From assembly GCA_001770415.1 (NCBI GenBank), contig MEQX01000004.1, forward strand, positions 57,305 through 121,304: a stretch of 64,000 nt of DNA. Reading direction: 5' to 3'. Positions 19,882 to 29,166 of the stretch are shown here, piece by piece; positions within the stretch are counted from its first letter, which is position 1, and the number at the start of each line of letters is the position of its first letter. The stretch comes from Betaproteobacteria bacterium RIFCSPLOWO2_02_FULL_63_19 (GTDB lineage Bacteria > Pseudomonadota > Gammaproteobacteria > Burkholderiales > SG8-39). A model generated the notes under the pieces. The model made no database searches. It was not told the DNA's origin and saw only the letters and a program-made list of their open reading frames with translations. The translations under genes and the position numbers were made by a program.

Positions 19882-21097
19882 GGAGCACCTGAAACTCCAT
19901 CGGATAGGTGTGCAGTCGTCGGGCACCTGAATTGGTGATCAGTACCGTTTCCGCGAAGACGCAGCCGGTCTCCCCCTTGCGCCATTTCGGATCGAACAGG
20001 TCGATATTGAATGCGAACACCATGTTTGCACGAAACTCGTCGCCCATCGCCGCGATCGCGCCCTCATCAGCGCGAATTGCGTGGTGCCGATAGCGCGGAT
20101 ATTCCAGAGACCCCAAACCGTGGCCGTGAATTCCGGCCTCGCAGATACCCAGACCGCGCGATTCGATAGTCGCCTTGACGGCGTCCATGGCCGTTGACAT
20201 CTTCTGTCCAGGGCCGAACATGCGCATTCCGCTCTCGTAGGCCGCCAAGCAGCCGTCATAGATTTCCAGATATTTCTCCTCTGGCTCGCCAATGCAAAAG
20301 CTGCGCTCGACATGCGTGAAATAGCCGCCGTATTTCGGGTGAATCTCGCAGATGATCATGTCGCCGGACGCGACCCGCCGCTGCGTCGGCACCCTGAACG
20401 GGTGTGGCCGCGGCGAGCGATCACAGGTCCATAGGAACAACGTAGGTTCCTCTCCGCCGTTGGCGAGCATCACCTCCATCATGGCTGCGTAGATTTCGCA
20501 TTCCTTTACCCCGGGTCTCGCCTCGTCCCTGCATGTCGCCAGCATCAGATCGCCCAGCCGCGCCGCCTGACCGAGCATACCGATTTCTTCGTCGCTCTTG
20601 ACGGCGCGCGCCTTTTCCAGCATGTCGCCGACGTTGACAAGTTCGGCCCTCGGAAGCAATTGCTGCAGCCGAACATACATGCTGTGCGGAACCCAGCCGT
20701 CGGGATCGAGAGGACCGGCCAGGCCATCCATTCCGATTCTCCCCGCATCGAGACCGAGTTCCTTCAAGCGGCCGGCAACCGTTTCGGCGAGCGAGCCCCT
20801 GCGCGAACGTACGTCGGGGACCCAGTCCTGCGCGCTGCGCCAGTAATCGACGAACACCGGCGAGAATACATAGCTCGTCGGTTCACCCTCCAGCGGAAAA
20901 ATCAAAATGTTGAATTCCGCATTGCCGCCGATCGGGCTCAAGTAGCGCGCGTTTGCGACGCAAAAATCCCAGTGCAACGGCATCCCGGTCAGCACCAGGC
21001 AATCGAGCCCATTCGCGCGCATCGTCTGCCGCGTCTCTCCCCAACGGCGATCCCGTTCACGCAGTGACAATCTCGGCAGTTCCATCCTGTTGCTCAC
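19868..21097 (-). CDS. M24 (pita-bread fold) protein with altered metal site
   Basis: A 409-residue protein with an N-terminal creatinase-like domain and a C-terminal M24 fold (aminopeptidase P / prolidase / creatinase group). The family normally binds two metals through D, D, H, E, E. Here the segment GDMIICEIHPKYGGYFTHVERSF has Glu at the first Asp position and His at the second, the histidine HGHGLG is kept, and the expected EPG segment reads FNIDLFDP. A metal-dependent peptidase is therefore unlikely; a creatinase-like C-N hydrolase or a lost activity is more likely. The GTG start has AGGAC just before it. It is first after ppk in a same-strand group with an epimerase and a cupin. Confidence 0.8.
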   Translation of the reverse strand: MSNRMELPRLSLRERDRRWGETRQTMRANGLDCLVLTGMPLHWDFCVANARYLSPIGGNAEFNILIFPLEGEPTSYVFSPVFVDYWRSAQDWVPDVRSRRGSLAETVAGRLKELGLDAGRIGMDGLAGPLDPDGWVPHSMYVRLQQLLPRAELVNVGDMLEKARAVKSDEEIGMLGQAARLGDLMLATCRDEARPGVKECEIYAAMMEVMLANGGEEPTLFLWTCDRSPRPHPFRVPTQRRVASGDMIICEIHPKYGGYFTHVERSFCIGEPEEKYLEIYDGCLAAYESGMRMFGPGQKMSTAMDAVKATIESRGLGICEAGIHGHGLGSLEYPRYRHHAIRADEGAIAAMGDEFRANMVFAFNIDLFDPKWRKGETGCVFAETVLITNSGARRLHTYPMEFQVLPSAQ

Positions 21098-21157
21098 GTC
21101 CTGTCCCCTTCTATTCCTTGCGCTGCCGTCGCCAAGACACCGTTCTCGGATGCGGTT

Positions 21158-22129
21158 TCAATCGTCGAGAAGCTTGAGACGCTCCAGGCTGTGAAGATAA
21201 TCCGCAATGCCCCTATCGAGATCGTACTGCGGTGCATACCCAAGCTCCTGGCGGGCCCGCGAAATGTCGTAGATTCCGGACATCGGATACGGAGAATTGA
21301 AAAAATTCAAGCCGGGCCCGATTTCAATATCCGCGCTCGGAACATGCCGCCGCAGAATGCGCGCAAAGTCATTGAGCGTCGCCCCGACGCCGCTGCCGAT
21401 GTTGAACACGCGATGTTTCAGGTTTTCGGTGACCGTCGCGAGATAGAGCCCCAGCGCCGAATCCTTGTTGTAGATGAAGTCGTCCTGTTGATCGCCGCCT
21501 TGTGCGAGATGGAATGGCAGTCCGCGCGCAGGATGCTCGACGATCTGGCTCGTCACTCCCATCTTGCCGTGCCTCGCCGTCTTTCCCGGACCGTATGTGG
21601 TCGCAAAGCGGAGCACGACAACGTCCACGTTCATGTTCGCCTGATAGTACAGGCCGACCTGCTCTCCCATGAGTTTTGCAGAATCGTAGATACGGATCGG
21701 ATTCTTGGGCATGTCCTCCTGCATGCGCTTGTATGCAGGATGACCGTACTCGCCGAGCACCGCACCGTAAATACCCTTGGCACTGGTGTAAACGACCCGC
21801 TTTACGTCGAACAGGCGAGCGGCTTCAAGTACGTTCACCATGCCCATGACATTGACCTGCACACTGAGCGCAGGATTCGCCTGAGACACTGCGCCGACGA
21901 ACGCGGCCGTATGGACGATATGCGTCACCTTGCGCGTCTTGATCACCTGCAGCAGGCGGGGCATATCAAGCAGGTCACCAAGCTCGATATCCACCTTGTC
22001 CAGAATGTCGGAGACAAGCCGCTCATCGCGGTGGCGCGCAAAGATGACGGGGCGATGTCCTTCGAGAACGAACTTGCGGCTCGTTTCGGCGCCGATAACC
22101 CCCATTCCCCCCGTTATCAGGACCTTCAT
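21158..22129 (-). CDS. NAD-dependent epimerase/dehydratase family protein
   Basis: An extended short-chain dehydrogenase of 323 residues. The N-terminal nucleotide site is VLITGGMGVIGAE. The catalytic pair is YDSAK (YxxxK), preceded by TSAKGIYG at the usual TSS position. The C-terminal part has the substrate-domain segment FNIGSG and a late LGYAP motif typical of nucleotide-sugar epimerases. The substrate cannot be told from sequence. GAGG lies nine bases before the ATG. It lies between the M24-like gene and the cupin gene on the same strand. Confidence 0.85.
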   Translation of the reverse strand: MKVLITGGMGVIGAETSRKFVLEGHRPVIFARHRDERLVSDILDKVDIELGDLLDMPRLLQVIKTRKVTHIVHTAAFVGAVSQANPALSVQVNVMGMVNVLEAARLFDVKRVVYTSAKGIYGAVLGEYGHPAYKRMQEDMPKNPIRIYDSAKLMGEQVGLYYQANMNVDVVVLRFATTYGPGKTARHGKMGVTSQIVEHPARGLPFHLAQGGDQQDDFIYNKDSALGLYLATVTENLKHRVFNIGSGVGATLNDFARILRRHVPSADIEIGPGLNFFNSPYPMSGIYDISRARQELGYAPQYDLDRGIADYLHSLERLKLLDD

Positions 22130-22166
22130 AGGTCAATTCCTCGCTGGCTTCAGGGCCGAGCTTGAC

Positions 22167-22697
22167 TCATCGCGGCGCGGCCGGTTCGCTTGCAGAAACG
22201 CCACGCGAGATCGCGTGCCCTATTCCCAGGGGCTTTGCGTCGACCAGCACGAAGGCCACCCGAGCCCTTTCGCTTCCGCGGTTGACCCAGGCATGGTTGG
22301 TGCCCCGCTGGACCATGACATCGCCGGCCTTCAGTTTCACCGTCGAGTCGTCCATATCCATTTCGATTTCGCCCGAGAGCACGATCACGTAGTCGACGGT
22401 CTCCGTTCGATGCATGACGGCGGAATTTCCCGGCGGGAAATCGATCACCGCGAACCGGGTTCCGTTCGGCGGCGGCGGTGAACCCAGTATGCGTGCTCCC
22501 ATGTCCTCGAACTGATCGCCCACCGATATGTCCGCGGGCATTTCATCAGTGGACCAGATAAGCGTCGAAACCGTGCCGGGCCCGGGATATTTTTCGTTTG
22601 TCGCCGGCCCGTCCAGTATCGCCTTCGCGACCTTGTCCTTCGTATGTCCCGTCACGACCCTGCGAATCGGTGGGTAGTGCGGCTTCTCGGGTGACAT
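22167..22697 (-). CDS. Cupin domain protein
   Basis: A 176-residue single-cupin protein. The cupin fold is seen in FPPGNSAVMHRTETVDYVIVLSGEIEM, then the second motif LKAGDVMVQRGTNHAWVNRG. The order P-G...H-x5-D rather than HxH suggests that metal binding, if any, is atypical. The start ATG 22697 follows GAGGAGG by nine bases, so upstream in-frame ATGs were rejected. It is the first gene of the leftward group cupin-epimerase-M24. The role is unknown; proteins of this kind are often found with aromatic-acid or amino-acid catabolic genes. Confidence 0.82.
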   Translation of the reverse strand: MSPEKPHYPPIRRVVTGHTKDKVAKAILDGPATNEKYPGPGTVSTLIWSTDEMPADISVGDQFEDMGARILGSPPPPNGTRFAVIDFPPGNSAVMHRTETVDYVIVLSGEIEMDMDDSTVKLKAGDVMVQRGTNHAWVNRGSERARVAFVLVDAKPLGIGHAISRGVSASEPAAPR

Positions 22698-22967
22698 TTG
22701 TGATTGCCTCCTCATTGGAATGATACACAAGCTGCAGCGGCAAAATCGGGCTTCTCCCGCCAAGAGCGTCCGCGCGACGCGCAGATCATAAGCGGCATTC
22801 TAGTCATTCGCGAGCCTCGTGTTGACGATTCCGCAGATGGATCGAACCCTGTATCCGTTTCGTCCGGCACAGCGCAAGCCACCGTGCGAATTGCGCGCTC
22901 ATTTACATGAACATCTCTCGCGTCTGGCATACTTTGATCGTTTGCATTCAAATTCGAGGAAGACGTC

Positions 22968-23948
22968 TTGGACAAGCTGACTTTGACGCTCGCCATAGGA
23001 AACTACGACCATGTCCGCGACGTGATTGACGGGCAGGTTCCAGTGCAGGGGGCGCGCCTTATCGTCCTCAATCTTCCTCCCGAAGAGGTGTTCTTCAGAT
23101 TTACGCTGCATCGCGAATGGGACGTCTCGGAAATGTCGATGGGTACTTATGTCTCTATGCGCTCTCAGGAAGACAAAAGCATTACCGCCTTGCCGGTTTT
23201 CGTGTCGCGCGTGTTTCGGCACTCGATGATTTACGTATCCGAGGGCAGCGGGATCACGAAACCACAACAACTCGAGGGCAAACGCGTCGGTATACCGCAG
23301 TGGACCCAGACAGCGGCAATCTATTCCCGTGGCTATCTCTCCCACGATGCGGGCGTACCACTCGATTCCATCGAGTGGGTGCAAGGCGGCGTTAATCAGG
23401 CCGGCCGCATAGAAAAAATGAAGCTGAAGCTGCCGCACGGCGTCAGATACCGGAACGTTTCGGACCGATCACTTACCGATATGCTGCTCGCAGGCGATCT
23501 CGACGCCGTCCTGTCAGCGCGACCGCCCTATGCCCACGGACAAGGCGTACGGCGCATGTTCGAAAACTATGAGCAGGCTGAAGAAGCGTACTTCAGGAAG
23601 ACAGGTATATTTCCCATCATGCACGTGCTGGCCGTCAAGACCGAACTGCTCGAACGTTATCCGTGGCTGGCGATGAACCTGTACAAGACGTTCGACGAGG
23701 CGAAGCGGCGTTCAATGGAAAGATTGCAGGACATTACCGCCTCGTACGCTCCGCTTCCCTGGTTGAGATCCTATAGCGACCGGATGAAAGCTCTCTTTGG
23801 CCAAGACTTTTGGCCCTACGGCCTGGAGCCGAACCGCAAGACGCTGGAGGCCTTTCTTCTTTTTGCATTCGAGCAAGGCGTGTGCCACCGCAAGGTCGAA
23901 CCCGAAGAGCTGTTTCCGAAGCAGGTATTGAGCACCTACAAAGTCTGA
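22968..23948 (+). CDS. 4,5-dihydroxyphthalate decarboxylase-like / periplasmic-binding-fold protein
   Basis: A 326-residue protein of the family annotated as 4,5-dihydroxyphthalate decarboxylase (Pht5), whose fold matches NMT1/THI5-type solute-binding proteins. Visible pieces are the N-terminal LAIGNYDHVRDVIDG, VSEMSMGTYV, the linker GSGITKPQQLEGKRVGIP and FFPIMH-like IFPIMHVLAVK. No signal peptide is present, which favours a cytosolic enzyme over a transport receptor. The start is a TTG 7 bases behind GAGGAAGA-type sequence. It is divergent from the cupin gene across 270 bases, which may hold a shared control region. The substrate is not known. Confidence 0.75.
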   Translation: MDKLTLTLAIGNYDHVRDVIDGQVPVQGARLIVLNLPPEEVFFRFTLHREWDVSEMSMGTYVSMRSQEDKSITALPVFVSRVFRHSMIYVSEGSGITKPQQLEGKRVGIPQWTQTAAIYSRGYLSHDAGVPLDSIEWVQGGVNQAGRIEKMKLKLPHGVRYRNVSDRSLTDMLLAGDLDAVLSARPPYAHGQGVRRMFENYEQAEEAYFRKTGIFPIMHVLAVKTELLERYPWLAMNLYKTFDEAKRRSMERLQDITASYAPLPWLRSYSDRMKALFGQDFWPYGLEPNRKTLEAFLLFAFEQGVCHRKVEPEELFPKQVLSTYKV

Positions 23949-23961
23949 ATCGACCGGAGCT

Positions 23962-26900
23962 TCAATACATCTCGCGCAGAAAGATGAACGGGCTCCGTGA
24001 AGCGCCGAATCGCAGCCGCGCGTTGGGATCCTTGTCGAAACTTCCGCCGCACCAGTTGCCGCGCAACCAGGCGAGATCGGCGCGCGTGGAGTCCGCCACT
24101 GCCGGACTCCAGGTAATGCAGCTCGCGTCCTGGCTGGTTGCCGGCGGAGGTGCGCCCAGGTTGATCGAAAGGTCGACGCTGCCTTTTTCGGCCAAAGGAT
24201 TGTTGACCGTCAAGAGTGCTGTCCCGCCGCTCAGCGTGGGTGAACCGGGCGAAGTGGTCGACGAAAGCGCGCCCCGGTAATTGCCGAATACCAGCGAACC
24301 AGCCGGTATCGTGGTGCAGTTGTCCTGGCTGTTGCTCTGCCATCCGCTGCCGTTCCAGTACAGCGCCCGCACCGGTACCCGAATGGGAAGCAACTCCGAA
24401 CCATACGCGCTGTCGAGCTTGAGGATGCCGTAGCGCATCGACTTGCCGGCGTCGAATGCGATCCCATTGCCCGCAGTCGCCGCGCCAAACGATGCCGGAT
24501 TGCCGGCAAAGGCGACAAGGTCAGTGTCCGTCACGTTCAACTCCAGCCGGATATCGGCATCGAACGGTGCGTCGCGCGTCGTCGCGCTGCGCGTAAAGGC
24601 CAGTCCGCTACCCAGGTCGAACGTGAGCGTGCCGACGCCGTTGCTGAACGACCCGATGGCCGGATCGCCCGTGGTGGCCGGCAGCCCCGCTGTGTTGAGC
24701 ATTGGGGTGGCGCCGGCGTCGAAGCGCGAATAGCGTCCATCCTGTGCGTCGTAGGGTGCTTTGTTGAGGCTCGTTCCTGCTGAATTGGAGAGCTTCATGT
24801 AGGCACCCTGGTAGTTCTGGGTGACCGCGTTTGTCAATCCGTTGTTGGTGCCGCTGCGCGCGGTAACCGTTATCACCGGCTGAACGCTGTAGGTAAAAGG
24901 AGCGCCAACATAGGTAAACGTCCCGCAAGCCGTGGCGATCGACGGCGTGTTGTAGCTCAGGTCGAAGTTGTCCGGAATGAAACGCCCGAATCCGCTGGCG
25001 CCGGTGATCTGGGGAACGGCGGTGCTGCCGAACGAGCAGCCATATTTGCCGCCCACCAGCGAATTCGAGAAGTCCGCGCTGCATCCGTCGGGCTGGTCGA
25101 CGCTGGTGAAGCTGGAGTCGTACACGGCATTGGCGTTGAGCCCGACATTGCCGACCTCGCTGTAGAAGAACGCGTCGCCGCTTGCCGTTCCGGTCAGCGC
25201 CGAAGCCGCATTGAAGCTGCCGCCGATCGCGCCCGCGGTCGGCGTGCCCGCTATCTTTGAATTGTCTATACCCGGTGTGCCGTCGTAGCCGACCACCGCG
25301 GCGGCCGTGAGATTGAAATTGGCCCCGGTCTTGATTGCCGGAGCACCCGAAGTGCCGGCGTTCGTCGCGTTGGTCGAAGTCACGGTGAGCGCCGTCGGCC
25401 TGATCGCAAAATTGTCCGACGAACAACTGCGCCGCGGCGGCCCGCTGACCGAGGTGGCACGGACCCGCACGTCGCGGTATGCGTTGGACACGGTAAACGG
25501 ACCCACGGTAATCAGGCCGTTATCCGGGGCTGAAAAGGAGGGGTCGGGGCTCAATGTAACGATGGTGGACCAACTGCTGCGGCATTGGTCGGAATCGAGC
25601 GCGCCGCTATTATCACTCGCGTCAAGCAACTCGACGCTGACCGTCTTGTTGTAGTTGGTGTCCCGGCTGCCGTCTGTATTGAGCGCGACCAGGTCGAGGC
25701 TGAACGGCGCGCCTGCGAGCTTGGTGTGGACATAGGTGGACGGCGTTGCATTGGTGCAGCTCGCGCCGACATCGCAGACATTGAACCCGCCTCCCACGAC
25801 CGCCGCCGCGAGCGGAACCGAGGTGCTGGTGATGGTCCGGATCGGCGCGGTGACGCTTGCCGTCAGCGTTTGGCTGGACACGGTCGACAGCGTCACCGAG
25901 AAAGTCCGGGTGCCGGAAACCAGTGCCGCAGGGGACGGAAGGATCGCGCTTGGATCGCTTGAGCTGATGGTGACCGTGTCGGTTGCCGTGTTGACGATGT
26001 TCCAGCCTTCATCCACGGCGTTGACGGTAATGTTGAACGCCACCCCGGCGGTCTGGTTGGTCGGTGTACCGGTCTTGCCGGTCCCCGCCGACGGAGGTGG
26101 AGGGATTCCGTTCCAGGCCACCGGGCTCGCGGATTCCCCGGGCACCAGGATCTGCAACATCGGCACGACCTCGAAGCTGCTGCTTCCGGTGATCGATCCC
26201 GCTGTGGCCGTGATGGTGAAGGAGCCGGTATTCCACATGCGAACGGTGTGCGACGCGAGCACGCCGTTGACAAAGGCCGCCGTTGCGCCGTAACCGGCCG
26301 ACAGCCAGCCGTCCGACGAAATGGTCGCGGTTCCGCCGAAGCCGGTATTCGTCGTGCCATCCGAATTCCTGGCGGTGATCCGAAGATTGAAGCTGATCCC
26401 GGCGATTTGGGTTCCAACGCTGCCGCCGCCTTCGGCCTCGACGAGGAACGACGGAACCGCGGGTTTGAGGGCGATGGTCAGGAACGCGTTGATGCTGCTG
26501 GTGACGCTCGCCGTCGTATTTCCGATAGCTCCTGCGGTTGCGTTGATGCCGTCCCACACCCCAATGCCACCGCCGTTGCCCGAGGTCGTCCCGGCATCGG
26601 ATCGCTCGGTGATAGCGGCGAGAGTTGCATTTGTCTGCGCGCTGAATGCAGCGGCCGCGGAGTCGTCGTCGCGGGCGACCGCCTGAACGACAAGCGTGTC
26701 ATCCACCGTGGTCGTGACTCCGGATACCGTGACGGACGTGCTGGCCGAACTCTTGACGCCGCCGCCGGTGACGTCCCACGGGTCGCCGCTTCCGATGGCG
26801 CCGCGGTAGGTGAGGATTCGGGCGTAGACGTGATTGCCGGGGTCCGCGACGGTCGGAGCAGGCATCGAAGTCGATGTGGCGCGCGCCCAGAACACGGTAA

Positions 26901-27228
26901 TGCGCGTGCCGTTGGGTCCTGCCCCCGTTGCCTGTGGACTGCTGGCGACCTCGACGAATCCCGCCGGGGTGGAAAGCGTGGCGGCTTGTCCTCCGCCACT
27001 CTCGACAAAGAGAAGTGCCACATCGTCAACGGCGTGCGCCGGCCAGGCCGGACTGACCGCCCCGGTCCCGCTGACCTCTGGGCCTGCGGCCTGGTAAGCA
27101 GGCGCTGCCCGCGCTTCGTTTACCGTCGCCGATGCAACGGCGAGCAGTCCCAGCACCAGGAGCGCCGGGACTCGCAGGAACTCCCGCGGCCGGCGGAGCA
27201 TCGCTCGGCGACGATTCCGGAAGCTCAT
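23962..27228 (-). CDS. mshQ: MSHA biogenesis protein MshQ-like
   Basis: A large (1088 residues) secreted or surface protein, last in the msh minor-pilin operon. It starts with an arginine-rich signal peptide (about 1-41, cleaved near NEARA). The middle is Ser/Thr/Ala/Gly-rich and built from Ig-like beta repeats. The C-terminal about 600 residues fit the MshQ domain (DUF6701), ending in the conserved DPNARLRFGASRSPFIFLREMY-like block, with scattered cysteine pairs. Its ATG overlaps the mshP stop by four bases. MshQ proteins are thought to sit at the pilus tip or act as adhesins; that is inference. Confidence 0.85.
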   Translation of the reverse strand: MSFRNRRRAMLRRPREFLRVPALLVLGLLAVASATVNEARAAPAYQAAGPEVSGTGAVSPAWPAHAVDDVALLFVESGGGQAATLSTPAGFVEVASSPQATGAGPNGTRITVFWARATSTSMPAPTVADPGNHVYARILTYRGAIGSGDPWDVTGGGVKSSASTSVTVSGVTTTVDDTLVVQAVARDDDSAAAAFSAQTNATLAAITERSDAGTTSGNGGGIGVWDGINATAGAIGNTTASVTSSINAFLTIALKPAVPSFLVEAEGGGSVGTQIAGISFNLRITARNSDGTTNTGFGGTATISSDGWLSAGYGATAAFVNGVLASHTVRMWNTGSFTITATAGSITGSSSFEVVPMLQILVPGESASPVAWNGIPPPPSAGTGKTGTPTNQTAGVAFNITVNAVDEGWNIVNTATDTVTISSSDPSAILPSPAALVSGTRTFSVTLSTVSSQTLTASVTAPIRTITSTSVPLAAAVVGGGFNVCDVGASCTNATPSTYVHTKLAGAPFSLDLVALNTDGSRDTNYNKTVSVELLDASDNSGALDSDQCRSSWSTIVTLSPDPSFSAPDNGLITVGPFTVSNAYRDVRVRATSVSGPPRRSCSSDNFAIRPTALTVTSTNATNAGTSGAPAIKTGANFNLTAAAVVGYDGTPGIDNSKIAGTPTAGAIGGSFNAASALTGTASGDAFFYSEVGNVGLNANAVYDSSFTSVDQPDGCSADFSNSLVGGKYGCSFGSTAVPQITGASGFGRFIPDNFDLSYNTPSIATACGTFTYVGAPFTYSVQPVITVTARSGTNNGLTNAVTQNYQGAYMKLSNSAGTSLNKAPYDAQDGRYSRFDAGATPMLNTAGLPATTGDPAIGSFSNGVGTLTFDLGSGLAFTRSATTRDAPFDADIRLELNVTDTDLVAFAGNPASFGAATAGNGIAFDAGKSMRYGILKLDSAYGSELLPIRVPVRALYWNGSGWQSNSQDNCTTIPAGSLVFGNYRGALSSTTSPGSPTLSGGTALLTVNNPLAEKGSVDLSINLGAPPPATSQDASCITWSPAVADSTRADLAWLRGNWCGGSFDKDPNARLRFGASRSPFIFLREMY

Positions 27229-27668
27229 AGCGTGACCTTCACGCGACGCTCGATATAGTTGTTGCCCGGCGCAGCATTCGGGCAGACGCCACCACCGGGC
27301 TGATTGCAGGCGGTGGACTGGATCTCGTAGACGGTCGGTCCGCCGCTGCCGTCCGCGTAAGCCGTGCAGGTCACCGTCACCGTGATTCCCGCCAGAGTTG
27401 GCGCGGTCGGAAACGTGAACGACGTCGACGCGGCACAGGCGCCGGACCGAAGCCGCTTGTACGCTCCCCACTCGATACCGGCGCGCGCCGCCTGATAGAC
27501 GCGTGCGCCCTGAACGTCCAGCGCCGAGCCGACCTGCTGCGTCGTGGACACGATGACAATGGCCGTTCCAAGCGCCGCAAGGACCACCAGCAGGAAGATC
27601 GCGGCGACGATGCTGAATCCGCGGCACTTCGCGCGTACATGCAGGCCGGCCGGCGGCGTCGAATTCAT
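27225..27668 (-). CDS. mshP: MSHA minor pilin-like protein MshP
   Basis: A 147-residue PilX/MshP-type protein. The N-terminus has a short leader and one hydrophobic helix, GFSIVAAIFLLVVLAALGTAI, which resembles a prepilin but lacks the usual Glu5, as is typical for MshP. Two cysteines late in the sequence could form a disulfide. The start ATG overlaps the mshO stop in ATGA, and its own stop overlaps mshQ in the same way. Confidence 0.85.
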   Translation of the reverse strand: MNSTPPAGLHVRAKCRGFSIVAAIFLLVVLAALGTAIVIVSTTQQVGSALDVQGARVYQAARAGIEWGAYKRLRSGACAASTSFTFPTAPTLAGITVTVTCTAYADGSGGPTVYEIQSTACNQPGGGVCPNAAPGNNYIERRVKVTL

Positions 27669-28564
27669 GGTGAATTGTCCACGTGTATCTGCTGGAACGC
27701 GGTAATGCTTTCCCCGCTCGACGTGCCGTCGGTGAGCGTCAGCTTGATGTAGAGCAATCCGTTGCGCTGGGATACGCCGGCCGAATAGCCGATCTCGCAG
27801 GTAACGTTGGTCAACGCTATCGCCGCGCTGCCTCCCGGGGCGGCCGTCGGCACGCCGGCGTTGAAACCGTAGTTCCGGTACCGCGTCATCGTGCCGGGTG
27901 TGCCCGGTATCCCGCCGGTCCGCGGACATTCGTAGGTCACCGCCTTGATCGAGCCAGGTACGACGTGAAAGCGGCTGCTCGGCGAGGGCAGCGGCGGCGA
28001 GGCGCTGGCGAACGGATTGGTCGCCAATGTAACGGCATTCCCGGCGATGCCGGTCACCTGCGCGCGGTTTCCGCCGGTGTAGGCGTCTGCCGGTGCGTAA
28101 CCCGAACCGAGGTTGTAGACGACGATGTAATCCCCGGCGGCGAGCGCGGGATTGTTCGGCATCGGACCCAGGACATCGAATGTGAGTTTGCTTATATCGG
28201 TGAAGTCGAGAAAGTAGACGCCGGTGGAAGCATCGCCAGTGGAACCATCCGACACATCGCGATAACGCCCGCCGGCCGTGGCCAGGACAAATTCGACGTA
28301 GCTGTACGTCGCGTTGGTCGTGGTATCCACGCGCAGGCTGTTGGGCAGCGCCAGGCGCACCTCTCGCGCGAGCCGGCGCAACGTGACGTCAGCGGCATCG
28401 GTCAGGTCGCCCCGCCTTTGGGCGGCCAGATAACCCTCCACCGGCGTTCGAATGAATACCGCCACCACGGCGGCGATGATCCCGGTGATGACGATGACCA
28501 TGATCGCTTCCACCAGCGTAAACCCGCGCTGCCCGAGACTGATTGAACTTCTCCGCGTGCTCAT
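27665..28564 (-). CDS. mshO: MSHA minor pilin-like protein MshO
   Basis: A 299-residue PilW/MshO-type minor pilin. The prepilin peptidase motif GFTLVEAIMVIVITGIIA is at about residues 14-31, with the conserved Glu5 of the mature protein. The rest is a large globular head. The gene sits between mshD and mshP with ATGA overlaps on both sides, so translation of the five genes is likely coupled. Confidence 0.88.
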   Translation of the reverse strand: MSTRRSSISLGQRGFTLVEAIMVIVITGIIAAVVAVFIRTPVEGYLAAQRRGDLTDAADVTLRRLAREVRLALPNSLRVDTTTNATYSYVEFVLATAGGRYRDVSDGSTGDASTGVYFLDFTDISKLTFDVLGPMPNNPALAAGDYIVVYNLGSGYAPADAYTGGNRAQVTGIAGNAVTLATNPFASASPPLPSPSSRFHVVPGSIKAVTYECPRTGGIPGTPGTMTRYRNYGFNAGVPTAAPGGSAAIALTNVTCEIGYSAGVSQRNGLLYIKLTLTDGTSSGESITAFQQIHVDNSP

Positions 28565-29166
28565 GGCAAGTAATTGGGCGAATGGCGAGTGCGGTAACCC
28601 TCGAGCGTGATGCTGTCGCCGCCGCGGCTCACCGTCACCGCAATACGAAGCGCCTCCATGGTCGCGCCCGCGGAAGTGGAGACGATGTCGTTCAGGTTTT
28701 CGGCGGCGATCTGGATCGTCGCGCTGTATCCGGCCGGGGCCGCGTAGACACCGCTTATGTCAACTACCGGGCTCGCCAGCGCCAGCCCGCCGCCGACGTA
28801 GTAATCATTGACATTGTTGAAGGGATTGGCGGCGCTGGTGCGCGTCTGGCCGGCTTCAGCCGGCGAGACCAGCACGCCGAGCTCCTCGACATAGTTGGCC
28901 GTGCAACCCGCCGTGCCGCCGGCCGTGCTTGCGAGCGGATCTGTCGGATCGCAGTAAGTGAACGGCATCAGCGCGACCTCCTCGAGCAGTGCCTCGGCGA
29001 TCGACAGCATGTTCTTGCGGATCATCGGATCGGCGCTGTCCTTGACGGTGGCGTTCAGCACGATGAGGATGCCGGCAATGCCGACGCTGACGACGACGAT
29101 GAACATGATCAGCTCGATGATCGTCAATCCGGCATGCCTGGGGTGCGGCCCGAGGCTAATGGACAT
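28561..29166 (-). CDS. mshD: MSHA minor pilin-like protein MshD
   Basis: A 201-residue type IV minor pilin. The processing site and helix are GLTIIELIMFIVVVSVGIA, with Glu5. The head has a pair of cysteines (TYCDP and GCTANY). It overlaps mshC by 11 bases and mshO by four. The order C-D-O-P-Q matches the end of the Vibrio/Shewanella MSHA cluster. Confidence 0.88.
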   Translation of the reverse strand: MSISLGPHPRHAGLTIIELIMFIVVVSVGIAGILIVLNATVKDSADPMIRKNMLSIAEALLEEVALMPFTYCDPTDPLASTAGGTAGCTANYVEELGVLVSPAEAGQTRTSAANPFNNVNDYYVGGGLALASPVVDISGVYAAPAGYSATIQIAAENLNDIVSTSAGATMEALRIAVTVSRGGDSITLEGYRTRHSPNYLP

